DNA of 64,000 bases, taken from NCBI RefSeq assembly GCF_937996225.1, contig NZ_CALKTC010000020.1, positions 1 through 64,000 of the forward strand, in the 5' to 3' direction. Below the pieces are notes generated by a model. The model saw only the letters and a list, made by a program, of their open reading frames with translations. It did no database searches and was not told the origin of the DNA. Positions within the stretch are counted from its first letter, which is position 1, and each line of letters opens with the position of its first letter. The stretch comes from an uncultured Campylobacter sp. GTDB lineage: Bacteria > Campylobacterota > Campylobacteria > Campylobacterales > Campylobacteraceae. The position numbers and the translations under genes are program-made. This document shows positions 18,155 through 26,518 of this stretch, piece after piece.

Positions 18155-18843
18155 TGCAAAAGCCCGAATTCAGCCTCATCTGCGATGATACATTTTATAG
18201 AATTTTTTCCGCCTCTATCCTTGCGTTTTTTTGCATTTTTATCTCTTTGGACATCGGCGGATCGGGGGAGCTGTTTTACACGGACAGCCCGCTACGCTCA
18301 CAGCGAGCCAAGCCCAGCCTGACGATCGTTTTTTTGTTTTTGGCGTTACTTTATCTGCGAAGCGGTAGCAAAGAGGCGGCGCGCGTGGAATTTGACGAGC
18401 TTAAAATATCCTTTCGCAGAGGGCTAGACAAATACGATCTTATGCTTGGATGCGTCGATCTGATAGAGCCGTCGCTCGGCTTCGTGCGGACGTTTCGCGT
18501 GCCGTTTCTAAGCTACGAACGGTTTTTGAAACTGCAAGAAATTTTAAAATTCTTGCTTCTTTTCGCATACGCCGCGGGCGTGTTTTTGACGATCAAATTC
18601 GGCTTTGCCGAAGCTGCGATCTATGCAGCGGCGGGCATTTTTGCGATTTTGATCGCTTCAAAGCTCGTCGTCGCGCGAAGGCTAGACGGACGAGCGGGGC
18701 TGCGACTACGCGACTGCCTGCTACTGCGCGGCAAGGACGATACGGGCGCGGCGGTATTTTTTTGCATCCGTCCTAGCCGCGCCGAGCGCGAAGCTTTACG
18801 CATATATTTTTTGAAAAATTTCAGCTACGACATTAAGGCGTGA
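18154..18843 (+). CDS. Membrane protein, related in layout to the gene at 19231
   Basis: 229 residues, unknown function. Layout: two hydrophobic helices (about 19-33 and 52-66), a short soluble part (VEFDELKISFRRGLDKYDLM), two more helices (about 128-150 and 153-172), then a soluble C-terminus. This is the same order as the protein encoded at 19231, suggesting distant paralogues. It is coupled to the GNAT gene by a TAATG overlap. The 30-base repeat that follows its stop recurs behind the second gene. Confidence 0.7.
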   Translation: MQKPEFSLICDDTFYRIFSASILAFFCIFISLDIGGSGELFYTDSPLRSQRAKPSLTIVFLFLALLYLRSGSKEAARVEFDELKISFRRGLDKYDLMLGCVDLIEPSLGFVRTFRVPFLSYERFLKLQEILKFLLLFAYAAGVFLTIKFGFAEAAIYAAAGIFAILIASKLVVARRLDGRAGLRLRDCLLLRGKDDTGAAVFFCIRPSRAEREALRIYFLKNFSYDIKA

Positions 18844-18854
18844 AATTTTTTGGC

Positions 18855-18884
18855 TTTCAGCGTAAAATTTAGACCCGCGGGGTA
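18855..18884 (+). repeat. 30-base direct repeat, copy 1
   Basis: Identical over 30 bases to 20027-20056; it begins TTTCAGCG and ends GCGGGGTA. It lies 11 bases after the stop of the 18154 gene; copy 2 lies 16 bases after the stop of the 19231 gene. Confidence 0.9.
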
Positions 18885-18990
18885 ATCTGGCTACGGCTAA
18901 ACGCAAATGAAGCGCAAAGACGGATGCTGTGCGAGTATTTCGCGGCGAGATTGAGGCTGGATTTCGAGCAAAATTCCGCCCGCGGCAATC

Positions 18991-19092
18991 GCAGATGAGA
19001 TTGCTCGGCGCCCCAAGCAGCCATCGAAGCGGTCGCAGATGAGATCGCTCGGCACCCGAAGCAATCCTCTAAGCAGCTTCAGATGAGTTGCT
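18991..19092 (+). repeat. Imperfect tandem repeat, unit 44-45 bases
   Basis: Unit 1 begins at 18991, unit 2 at 19035 and a partial third near 19081. Units share the words CAGATGAGAT, GCTCGGC and CAAGCA/GAAGCA with scattered changes. Confidence 0.7.
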
Positions 19093-19230
19093 AGTGTCTG
19101 CTTGACTGAGATAACCGCGGCTTGTCGCAACTCGCCTCGCCGCAAGCGCCTATGCAAATATCCTGCGCTCTTAAACGCGTCGAAAGCGAGGCGGTGATAA
19201 AATACGAAAACCATACCAAAAAGGAATTTT

Positions 19231-20010
19231 ATGAGGGATTACGACAAAGAGCCGATCGAAATCATAGATAGGGCGGTATATTTTCAAGAAAAAAGCCTAT
19301 TTTTATCCATAGTGCTTTTTTACTCTGCATATACGACTAATGCCACTTTTATGGATATTATAAAAGGCGACGATTTGTTTATGGTATTGTGCGCCGTAGT
19401 GCTATTCATCGCACAGATATGGTGGTACGTAAAATGCAATTTCCAAGCCTCTTATTTTACGTTTTATAATGACAAGCTATTTTATAATTTCATGCAAGGT
19501 ACAGAGCCCAATAAAATATGCAATCTTACGGATATAGAGAAAATAAGCTTTTGCGTGCTTTCAGAGCTTATGGATAGCTTCGGTAGATTTCACTACCTTA
19601 CCTCCTACGAGCTTTATAAAAAATCATCTATTGGAGTGCATATCGGCAAACTGGCGCTGTTTTTATACTATACGATAAATTTTATCTTGCTTGTTTTGCC
19701 GTTTAAAATTTTTATGTTGATTAAAAACAAAGAGCCGCTAAGTCTGCTAAATAAAAATGTCGTGATTAAATTTAAAAATCGCAACTATTTTTTGATAAAC
19801 ATCTACTCAAAGCGCGAACTGGATGAAATTTTGCAGTATTGCAAAGACAAAAATATAACCGTGGAGCAGAAAACAAATTTTATCCCGCATTGGCAAAATT
19901 TTACCTATTTCACTGATAAGAACGAAATTTGGAGCGATGATTTTAGCGATACGGAAATTCCAAAAGATACGTTTAAGCGAAAGCTTAGACAATTTTTTAG
20001 CTTGGATTAA
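19231..20010 (+). CDS. Membrane protein of unknown function, apparent paralogue of the 18154 gene
   Basis: 259 residues. Two N-terminal helices (about 23-40 and 51-68) are followed by a soluble strand-rich segment (SYFTFYNDKLFYNFMQG, then NLTDIEKISFCVL), two helices (about 137-165), and a C-terminal soluble part with VVIKFKNRNYFLINIYSKRELDEILQYC. The pattern of strand, 'dIEkI' strand and C-terminal helix resembles membrane proteins with PH-like soluble halves, but I cannot assign a family. The gene is A/T-rich compared with its neighbour and starts with ATG behind AAAAAGGA. It is flanked by the two copies of the 30-base repeat. Confidence 0.75.
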   Translation: MRDYDKEPIEIIDRAVYFQEKSLFLSIVLFYSAYTTNATFMDIIKGDDLFMVLCAVVLFIAQIWWYVKCNFQASYFTFYNDKLFYNFMQGTEPNKICNLTDIEKISFCVLSELMDSFGRFHYLTSYELYKKSSIGVHIGKLALFLYYTINFILLVLPFKIFMLIKNKEPLSLLNKNVVIKFKNRNYFLINIYSKRELDEILQYCKDKNITVEQKTNFIPHWQNFTYFTDKNEIWSDDFSDTEIPKDTFKRKLRQFFSLD

Positions 20011-20026
20011 AGAGCGATTACGCCCG

Positions 20027-20056
20027 TTTCAGCGTAAAATTTAGACCCGCGGGGTA
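20027..20056 (+). repeat. 30-base direct repeat, copy 2
   Basis: Exact copy of 18855-18884, 1,172 bases downstream, in the equivalent position just after a membrane-protein gene. It also forms part of the leader of the lipoprotein gene at 20088. Confidence 0.9.
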
Positions 20057-20087
20057 GAATTACAAAAATTTTTACACGGAGCAAACA

Positions 20088-20702
20088 ATGAAAAATTTCT
20101 TTCTAGCCGCAATAGTTTGCGCGCTATTTAGCGGTTGCGCATATGAAGCGCAGTTTAATCAAAACGCCGATGTAGCGCCGTTTGACGACACTATAAGCGC
20201 GACTAACGCCATGCAAAGCGCGCTCATTTACATCCCTGGCGAGCTAATGGGGACAAAAAGCTACGTCGCAAGCTCGAAGTTAGGCAGAGACGATGAGCTT
20301 AAAATCGACGTCGGCGAGTTCGTCGCAGGCGAGGCAAAGCGCTTCTTCGGCACCTACCTAAGGCGCGTAAGCGTCACCGACGACGAAAAAGCGCTGCAAG
20401 GCAAAGGGCTCGTTATCGCACCTGAGCTTAGCTCATTCGGCTTTGGTTTTTACAGCTCCGACGGCATCGACGTTTCGGCAAAGCCCTATGTGCGCTACAA
20501 TCTACGTTTAAAAATGTTTAAAAATGGAAAGCCGATCTACAACCAAAATATCGCCGTAAACGAGCGCAACTTCGGCGAGGAGGAGTTTTTCGGCGGCGGT
20601 CAGGGCTCATACGCACAGATCGGCGGGATCTTTCAAAAATCGATGGCGAATGATTACGCCGTGCACGCTAGAGAGATTTTGGACGTAATCAACGATAACT
20701 AA
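20088..20702 (+). CDS. Putative outer-membrane or periplasmic lipoprotein
   Basis: 204 residues. The N-terminus FFLAAIVCALFSGC ends in a lipobox with Cys17, so signal peptidase II processing is expected. The mature part is alpha/beta, with IDVGEFVAGEAKRFFGTYLRRVSV and VIAPELSSFGFGFYSSDG; it reads like a small periplasmic lipoprotein that assembles by strand pairing. I do not recognise the family. RBS CGGAGCAAACA before the ATG. Likely a single gene; a long gap follows. Confidence 0.8.
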   Translation: MKNFFLAAIVCALFSGCAYEAQFNQNADVAPFDDTISATNAMQSALIYIPGELMGTKSYVASSKLGRDDELKIDVGEFVAGEAKRFFGTYLRRVSVTDDEKALQGKGLVIAPELSSFGFGFYSSDGIDVSAKPYVRYNLRLKMFKNGKPIYNQNIAVNERNFGEEEFFGGGQGSYAQIGGIFQKSMANDYAVHAREILDVINDN

Positions 20703-21211
20703 TCGTGCTCGCGCCTTTGTGCGTGGTAAGCGGCATCTGGTCGATTATTTTTGCCCGCCGTCTTGTGGTAGAATTTGTCGCGGCGATCTTGCGACACGCG
20801 CTTGCGGATCGTCGCGCCTAAGCTCTGCGATATAATTAGCATGGCTTTAAAGCTCCCATAGATGCGCCTTCTTGCGGTATTTACTCATTTGGGGCATTGG
20901 ATTTTGATATCGAGTTTGCCAGCACTATAGGCATCAAATTTAATTCCGCAAGTTGCGTAAATTCCGCGAAAATCACGTTATGAAATTGACTTGACAGCCC
21001 ATATTTAAGTGCGGTGAGCCGATAAATTCCGCACCTTGGCATACTGCCTAATTCCATTTTTTAGGGCTAAGCTCCGCAAATAAACTTTTCGCGTTCGCTG
21101 CTACGCTTGGATCAAATTATATGCTCGTGGCACCAAAAAATTCGCCCTAAATTTAAAGCACCGATTAATATTAATTTTTATATCATTACTAAATTTTTTA
21201 AGGAGAGAATT
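20703..21211. other. Gap without a supported gene
   Basis: No frame with plausible composition and ribosome binding site. Composition changes from GC-rich (20703-20830) to A/T-rich (21120-21200). The in-frame extension of the next gene to 21107 has no ribosome binding site. Nothing else recognised. Confidence 0.4.
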
Positions 21212-21604
21212 ATGAAAAAGTTTTTATTGCTTCCGTTTGCTTTCGCGGCGCTTTTTGCGGCACCAAGCTGCGATAATGTCCAACTCAAAGCGGCTGTGGA
21301 AGGTATCAATAAGAGTGCGCCGATGCGAGTCGACGAGATTACCACATTAACGGGCGCTGAGTGCAAAGATGGCAGCTTTATCTACAACTACGAGCTAAAT
21401 GACGGCATGGGGATGAAATTTGACAGTGTCGGAAATGATCAAAAAACCGTGATACAAAATGTCATAGATAGCCAAAATAAGCAAATTTTTTGCAACCAGA
21501 TGAAGGTAATGCATCCGCTAATAAATAGCGCGATATGGAGCTATAAGATAAAAAGTGGCGAAGAATTTATAAGGGTAGAATTTAAGCCTAGCGACTGCAA
21601 GTAG
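21212..21604 (+). CDS. Small exported protein, intact paralogue of the broken gene at 22178
   Basis: 130 residues. The ATG at 21212 follows AAGGAGAG and gives a signal peptide, KKFLLLPFAFAALFA, with cleavage probably near AAPS. The mature part has five cysteines including the last-but-one residue. The core INKSAPMRVDEITTLTGAEC...SFIYNYELND matches INEGAPRRIDDATILKGA...SFIYDYVLNS of the minus-strand relic, so both belong to one small family. An internal stretch (FCNQMKVMHPLINSAIWSYKIKSG) also matches FCSTEFSQRLRELGKTMVLNYEIRG. Periplasmic; function unknown. Confidence 0.8.
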   Translation: MKKFLLLPFAFAALFAAPSCDNVQLKAAVEGINKSAPMRVDEITTLTGAECKDGSFIYNYELNDGMGMKFDSVGNDQKTVIQNVIDSQNKQIFCNQMKVMHPLINSAIWSYKIKSGEEFIRVEFKPSDCK

Positions 21605-22177
21605 CGCTTGCGCGAGATTTAAAATTTAGCGCGGCGTGAGCCTTTGCCTGCTCGCCCGCGCAGCATCCGTTTAAAATTTATCCGCTTCGCTTTTGATTTC
21701 GCCTGTGCAAAAGCAACATGCTAAAATTTCTGCTTAGCTTTTACAGCGCCACTGCGTATAGTATGACGCAGATCAGAGTGTATTTCGTCGCCACAAAGCG
21801 CTAAAACGCGCCGAGTCCTTTTTAAGCCGCGATCTAATGCGTCAGGTTCTGCCAGTGGCGTTTTTCATTAAAATTTGACTATTTCATGCGGAATTATATC
21901 TATGTAGCAGCGCAAACACCGCGTAAGGCTTTCGCGCGAAATTCTATAAGTTACGGAATTTTATTTGAAACAGCATCATAGATTTTGGGTCAAAATTTTA
22001 GGATTTATTGCGATGCTGCACCTGCTGCGATGAAATCTTGCTAAATTTTATCCGCGATCTGCTCGCATAAATTTTGCGTAAAGCATGAGCTTGCTTGCGA
22101 GCTTACAGGGGTGCCAGCCGCCAATGTACTGTCACATAAAACGCGACTAATCAAATACCTCGCTTGGGTTTTAAAAT
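21605..22177. other. Gap between paralogues without a supported gene
   Basis: 573 bases, rich in AAATTT/AAAATTT words. The frame at 22111-22305 runs antisense into the relic gene and is not called. Nothing recognised. Confidence 0.4.
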
Positions 22178-22647
22178 TCATCGTTCGCAGCTATTTTTAT
22201 CAAGCTTTAGCTGTATCGGCGGCAAGCCCCTTATTTCATAGTTTAACACCATCGTTTTGCCGAGCTCCCGCAGGCGCTGCGAAAATTCCGTGCTGCAAAA
22301 GCTGACCTTCGCCTTGGCAAACAGCATCTCTTTTAAAATTTCCGCATCGCCCACATCCAGCGCGCTGAGGTCTAAATTTGACGAGCTATTTAGCACGTAA
22401 TCGTATATGAAGCTACCGCGGCGCCTTTTAAAATCGTAGCATCGTCGATCCTGCGCGGCGCGCCCTCGTTTATCTGCGCTAGCGCATCTCGCACCTGTTT
22501 GCTTTCGCAGAAATTTCGCTCTAGCTCGCCGCGTTTTTTCTCTGTATAAAATTCCATCGCCACATTTGCCAAAATTCCGATTCCAAATAACACAAGTAAG
22601 ATTTTAATCGGCTTATTTAGCCGCGCACTTAAGCTTCGCGCGTCCAT
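22178..22647 (-). pseudogene. Frameshifted membrane-anchored paralogue of the 21212 gene
   Basis: Two minus-strand frames make one protein. The first (from the ATG at 22647, overlapping the methyltransferase stop as TGATG) gives a signal anchor KPIKILLVLFGIGILANVAM and then NFCESKQVRDALAQINEGAPRRIDDATILKGAA before running into a stop. The second continues as SFIYDYVLNSSSNLDLSAL and on to KLDKNSCER. The break falls at a GG pair near 22417; one extra G would restore the frame. The joined product would be about 156 residues and aligns end to end with the exported protein at 21212. It could be real decay, phase-type variation or a base-calling error. Confidence 0.75.
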
Positions 22648-23735
22648 CAGCGCGCCCTTTCGCAGCACAGCAGCGTGTGCCCGACGCCCAGCCCGTCGTG
22701 AATTTGCGAAATTTTAAGCCCGGCGCGCTGCGTAAATTTAACCATATCGTCCGAGTGATAAATTTTGCTATTGCCGTTTGCCATGGCGGCGAAATATACG
22801 CTGATCTGCGTCATGCTATACGCGGCAGTTTCGTAGCGCTGCCTGTCCCAAAACGGCTCCAAAATATAAAGCCGCGCCTGCTCGCTCATCGACTCTGCCG
22901 CTCGCGAGAGGATGCTTACGATCTGCTCCTCTGCAAAGCAGTCCAAAAACTGACTGAGCCAGATCGCATCAAAGCCGCGCGGAAAGCGCGTAGCGGGATC
23001 TAGCAGATCGGCCGCAAGCCCGTCTATGCGCTCTGCACCCTTCGCGCCTGCGACGGCGTCTTTCATCATCGAAATTTGCCCCGCAAGATCCATTATCGTG
23101 ACGCGCACATTTTCGTCGTAACCTACGCACCGCTTAGCAAAGCGCCCCGTGTTGCCGCCGACATCTAAAATTTTATCCGTCTTGCGCGAGAAAATGATCT
23201 TTAGCGCGGGCTCAAACGCCAAATCCGAATAAAAATGATCAAACGCGAGCCAGCTCTTTCGCACGTGCGGCGGCAGATGCGAAAGCGCCTCATAAATCGT
23301 AGCCCACTGTCCAAAAACCTTTAGCCCCTCTGGTTTGCCTGATTTTAGCGTCTCTTCGAGCCTAAAGAGCCCCTCGTAGCAGACGTCGTGGATGAAGTCC
23401 ATATCCACGCCGACGAGCTCGTCGGTGAGTAGAAAATATCCCGCCTTGCTAAGCCGAAATTTCTCGCCGCACAGCAGCACCGTGCCGATGCTAAGTGAGC
23501 TTTCCAAAAGCAGCTTTACGGCGTATTCGCTAAGCGAGATCTTCTGCGCGATCTCACTTATGCTTAGCCCGTCACGTGCCTCATTAAGCGTGCTTAAAAT
23601 TCCAAATTTTTTCATCAGCCGCGAGACTTGAAAGACCACCGGCGCAAAGGCGATCTCATTCGCCGTCCGCTGCGCCTCGCCCGCGCTTTGACGCTCGGCG
23701 CCGTAGCGGTCTAAAAGCTGTTTGGGAAGTTTCAT
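22647..23735 (-). CDS. SAM-dependent methyltransferase with N-terminal winged helix
   Basis: 362 residues. Residues about 25-100 form a helical and winged-helix dimerisation domain (GLSISEIAQKISLSEYAVKLLLESS), as in plant-type and polyketide O-methyltransferases. The Rossmann domain has the SAM-binding KILDVGGNTGRFAKRC near 190-205, VTIMDLAG as the acidic strand end, and FDAIWLSQFLDCF as motif IV. The C-terminus (FTQRAGLKISQIHDGLGVGHTLLCCE) closes the fold. It is probably an O-methyltransferase for a small aromatic or polyene substrate, but the substrate is not readable. It is the first gene of a minus-strand pair with the frameshifted gene. Confidence 0.8.
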   Translation of the reverse strand: MKLPKQLLDRYGAERQSAGEAQRTANEIAFAPVVFQVSRLMKKFGILSTLNEARDGLSISEIAQKISLSEYAVKLLLESSLSIGTVLLCGEKFRLSKAGYFLLTDELVGVDMDFIHDVCYEGLFRLEETLKSGKPEGLKVFGQWATIYEALSHLPPHVRKSWLAFDHFYSDLAFEPALKIIFSRKTDKILDVGGNTGRFAKRCVGYDENVRVTIMDLAGQISMMKDAVAGAKGAERIDGLAADLLDPATRFPRGFDAIWLSQFLDCFAEEQIVSILSRAAESMSEQARLYILEPFWDRQRYETAAYSMTQISVYFAAMANGNSKIYHSDDMVKFTQRAGLKISQIHDGLGVGHTLLCCERAR

Positions 23736-23938
23736 TTTTGATCCTGCTTATGTAAATTTCGCAAAATTTTAGCAAAAAATTCTAACTTTTCTCGCGTACG
23801 CTAAGAATTTGCGCGTATCTTAGAATTTTGCGATGAAATTTTAAAATTCCGTCTTAAAATTTATGGAATTTTAGTTAAAATTCTTTCATCAAAATTTCGC
23901 GTAAAAGCTCTGCGAAAATGTCAAATTTAGGAGAATAC

Positions 23939-24946
23939 TTGAAGCTTCAAATGTCCTTGATGTCGGTTGCTTGCGTCGTAATCATCCTGGCTGGTCTTAA
24001 AGCCGCGCAGGCTATCGTCGTGCCATTTTTGCTAGCTATTTTCATTACGGTGCTCGTCTCACCGCTGGTGCTTTATGTCCAAAAGATCCGCGTCGGGCGC
24101 GTTTTTAGCTTCCTGATCATCACTTTCGCTTTCGTGGCGATTATAGTGTTTTTTGGTGCAGTCATCTTCGATGCGATCAAGGAATTTTCAGCGCGCCTGC
24201 CCGAGCTGCAAGCAAAATTTGAAGAGGTGCTAGGAGGCGTGAGTGCGAAGCTCTCTCGATTCGGCATAGAACTTAACGCCGCAAGCCTAGGCATCGATCC
24301 AAGCGAAGCCGCCGCGCAGCTATCGGCATTACTGCGTAAGACAGGCTCGATAGTTTCGACGGGATTTTTCATTTTTATAATGGTTTCATTTATGGTCTTT
24401 GAAAGCTCCGTGATCGACGAAAAAATCCGCTATTTTTCGCAAAGTAGCCGTGCTACGCATACTTTTGTGAAGAAATTTGCCTCCAGCCTCAAAAAATATC
24501 TGCTAATTAAAACTATCGCTTCAGCTTGCACCGGTGCGCTCATCGGACTTGGGCTGTGGGCTCTTGGTGTTCCATATGCCGCGCTGTGGGGGATTTTAGC
24601 TTTCGTGCTAAATTTCATCCCCACCATTGGCTCGATCGTAGCGGTCTTTCCGACGCTTTTCGTGACGCTAGCTACGATGGATATAAGCTCTAGCATCTGG
24701 ACTATCGCAATTTATTTGGTCGTAAACGTAGCGATCGGAAATATCATCGAGCCGCGATTTTTAGGGCAAGGGCTCGGGCTTTCAACGATCAGCGTGCTTG
24801 CAGGGCTACTGTTGTGGGGCTTTGTGCTTGGTATCGGCGGGCTATTTTTGGCTGTGCCGCTTACGATGAGCTTGCAAATCGCGCTTGCTTCAAACGACAA
24901 AACACGCTTCATTGCGACTCTATTAAGCAACAAGGTCGAGAGATAA
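23939..24946 (+). CDS. AI-2E (PerM/TqsA) family permease
   Basis: 335 residues from the TTG at 23939, which sits 3 bases behind TTAGGAGAA; the ATG at 23918 lies before that site and is not preferred. About seven membrane helices: two at the N-terminus (SVACVVIILAGLKAAQAIVV and FLLAIFITVLVSPLVLYV), a soluble region near 85-125 (FSARLPELQAKFEEVLGG), then helices including ALWGILAFVLNFIPTIGSIVA, a family signature, and GLSTISVLAGLLLWG. Members export small molecules or act as ion-driven antiporters; substrate unknown. An AAATTCCGCGGAATTT palindrome follows the stop. Confidence 0.88.
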   Translation: MKLQMSLMSVACVVIILAGLKAAQAIVVPFLLAIFITVLVSPLVLYVQKIRVGRVFSFLIITFAFVAIIVFFGAVIFDAIKEFSARLPELQAKFEEVLGGVSAKLSRFGIELNAASLGIDPSEAAAQLSALLRKTGSIVSTGFFIFIMVSFMVFESSVIDEKIRYFSQSSRATHTFVKKFASSLKKYLLIKTIASACTGALIGLGLWALGVPYAALWGILAFVLNFIPTIGSIVAVFPTLFVTLATMDISSSIWTIAIYLVVNVAIGNIIEPRFLGQGLGLSTISVLAGLLLWGFVLGIGGLFLAVPLTMSLQIALASNDKTRFIATLLSNKVER

Positions 24947-25046
24947 AGCGAAATTCCGCGGAATTTAAAATTCTATAAATTTTAGCTTGAGCGCGCTCAA
25001 GAGTATTTTTGTCTCTTTTAGATAAAATCCGCCCAAAGGATCAAAT

Positions 25047-25406
25047 ATGACTAGCGAAAAATTTATTTACGAAGTAAATACGGTGACGAAATTTATCCAA
25101 ATTTACTGCGATGGCAAGCATGCGGATACGCCTAAAAAAGATGGCGCCGTGCTTCATGACTACAAAGACGATAAGGGGCTTGTGCAGACCCACTTTCATC
25201 TGTGCGCGGACTGCGAACGGATGCTACGTTACGCCTACGCGCGCCTGCGCGCCTGCCCGCATACCGAAAAGCCACGCTGTCACCACTGCCCGCATCCATG
25301 CTACGAGCGTGAAATGTGGGTAAATATGGCTAAGATGATGAAATATAGTGGTATGAAATTAGGACTTACAAAGATCAAAAAGCTTTTTTCGTTTAAAAAA
25401 AGCTAA
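25047..25406 (+). CDS. YgbA-like (nitrous-oxide-stimulated promoter family) small cysteine protein
   Basis: 119 residues. Cysteine-rich centre CADCERMLRYAYARLRACPH...CHHCPHPCYE with seven cysteines and several histidines, typical of the YgbA_NO family whose E. coli member is under NsrR control. The likely role is metal or cluster binding in the nitric oxide response; the chemistry is unknown. In frame from the ATG at 25047, behind AAAGGA, with a -10-like GATAAAAT at 25020. It stands alone. Confidence 0.75.
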   Translation: MTSEKFIYEVNTVTKFIQIYCDGKHADTPKKDGAVLHDYKDDKGLVQTHFHLCADCERMLRYAYARLRACPHTEKPRCHHCPHPCYEREMWVNMAKMMKYSGMKLGLTKIKKLFSFKKS

Positions 25407-25659
25407 TTTGTGCGGGCAATTTAGCTAGAGTTTGCGGGTAAAATTTATCTTTGCAAGCTCGCTTCATCTTTATGCAAAAAAGTATAAAAAAGCGGCGTGA
25501 GAATAAGCACAAAAAGATATAAAAATCAATCAAAATACTAAATCTTAGCGCGTAAAATTCTATCTCGCAAACACAAATCCTCCGCAATCCTTGATAATAA
25601 ATAATTAAATTTGAGTTTATAGTTTTAAGTTAGAATTGTGCCCAATCAAAGGAGAAAAT

Positions 25660-26436
25660 ATGAAGGTCATTACCATCGCGGTCGTTAACGGCAGGGTCGT
25701 AAACGAAAAGGAATTAATCGCGTCTATCGCCGATTATGACGATTTTACCGCGGTTGCCGAACAACTCCGTAAAGGGCTGAAATCGAGGTATTTTACATCT
25801 AGAGAGCATGCGAGGATATACAAAAAAATCAGCGTCGAGACGGGCTTTAGGCGCGTGCGATTCGACTACAAACCGTATAAAGATAAAATTTCAAACCTTA
25901 TCACCGAGGGCTACACCGTCAAGGCGATCTTAAAAAAGATCGGCGAGGAGGACGAAGCGTTTAAAAGCGCCGTCACCGCCGCAGGGCTTACGCACTTTAT
26001 CTCCGTGACATTCAAAGATGAAAAAACAAGACTTCGCGCAACCGCCAAAAAAAGCGAGGATTTCTTATATGCGTATCGATTTGAGATCAAGAAAATGCAC
26101 TTCCAAGGCGTTAGCAATAAAGAAATTTTAAAGTATATGAAATCTCAATACGAAAAGGATTTTGCAAAAATAAGCGAGCGCGATCTTGCCGCTTTTATCG
26201 AGACAAACGCGGTGCTTGACACCGACCGCAAACTCTCGCTGTATAAAAAGCCGAGCCTTTATGATCCGCATTTTAGCGAGATTATGAAGCTTTACGCAAG
26301 CGGTATGCGCGTCTACGATATCTGGAAGACGCTTAAAGCCAAATACCCCGAGCTAGCCAAGCTTCAGGCGCCGAGCCTTTATCAGTTCATCGCAAACAAC
26401 GCCCTTGGCAAAGCCAAATATATGCAAAAAGACTGA
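25660..26436 (+). CDS. Unknown protein with three helical repeats, possibly HTH-like
   Basis: 258 residues from the ATG at 25660, behind AAAGGAG. Highly charged and soluble. It has three copies of a 42-48-residue unit at about 73-114, 139-184 and 201-248. Each begins with an aromatic/charged helix (YKDKISNLITEGYTVKAILKKI; FEIKKMHFQGVSNKEILKYM; FSEIMKLYASGMRVYDIWKTL), has a Gly-containing turn and a second helix that looks like a helix-turn-helix, and ends in a third helix with the consensus L-x-x-F-I-x-x-N-A. The N-terminal 70 residues may be a fourth, diverged unit. No family recognised; DNA or RNA binding is a guess. Confidence 0.75.
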   Translation: MKVITIAVVNGRVVNEKELIASIADYDDFTAVAEQLRKGLKSRYFTSREHARIYKKISVETGFRRVRFDYKPYKDKISNLITEGYTVKAILKKIGEEDEAFKSAVTAAGLTHFISVTFKDEKTRLRATAKKSEDFLYAYRFEIKKMHFQGVSNKEILKYMKSQYEKDFAKISERDLAAFIETNAVLDTDRKLSLYKKPSLYDPHFSEIMKLYASGMRVYDIWKTLKAKYPELAKLQAPSLYQFIANNALGKAKYMQKD

Positions 26437-26518
26437 TATGCCCGCGCTCTTTTCAAATTTTACTTTCAAATTTAAAATTTCGCCGCGATAAAGATTGATG
26501 GAAGCCGGTGAAATTTCG

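Larger units (their letters stand above)
18844..19230. other. Gap with direct and tandem repeats, no supported gene
   Basis: Holds repeat copy 1, then an imperfect 44-45-base tandem repeat from 18991 to about 19092 (each unit starts near CAGATGAGAT and continues CGCTCGGC). A minus-strand frame at 18897-19214 reads through the repeats, has no ribosome binding site, and is not called. A likely -10 region (GATAAAAT, about 19194) and AAAAGGA precede the next gene. Confidence 0.55.

Noticed and set aside
18897..19214. 105-residue minus frame
   Set aside because: Runs through an imperfect tandem repeat, has no ribosome binding site and no recognisable domain.
22677..23003. 108-residue plus frame inside the methyltransferase gene
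   Set aside because: Antisense shadow of a gene with clear SAM-binding motifs.
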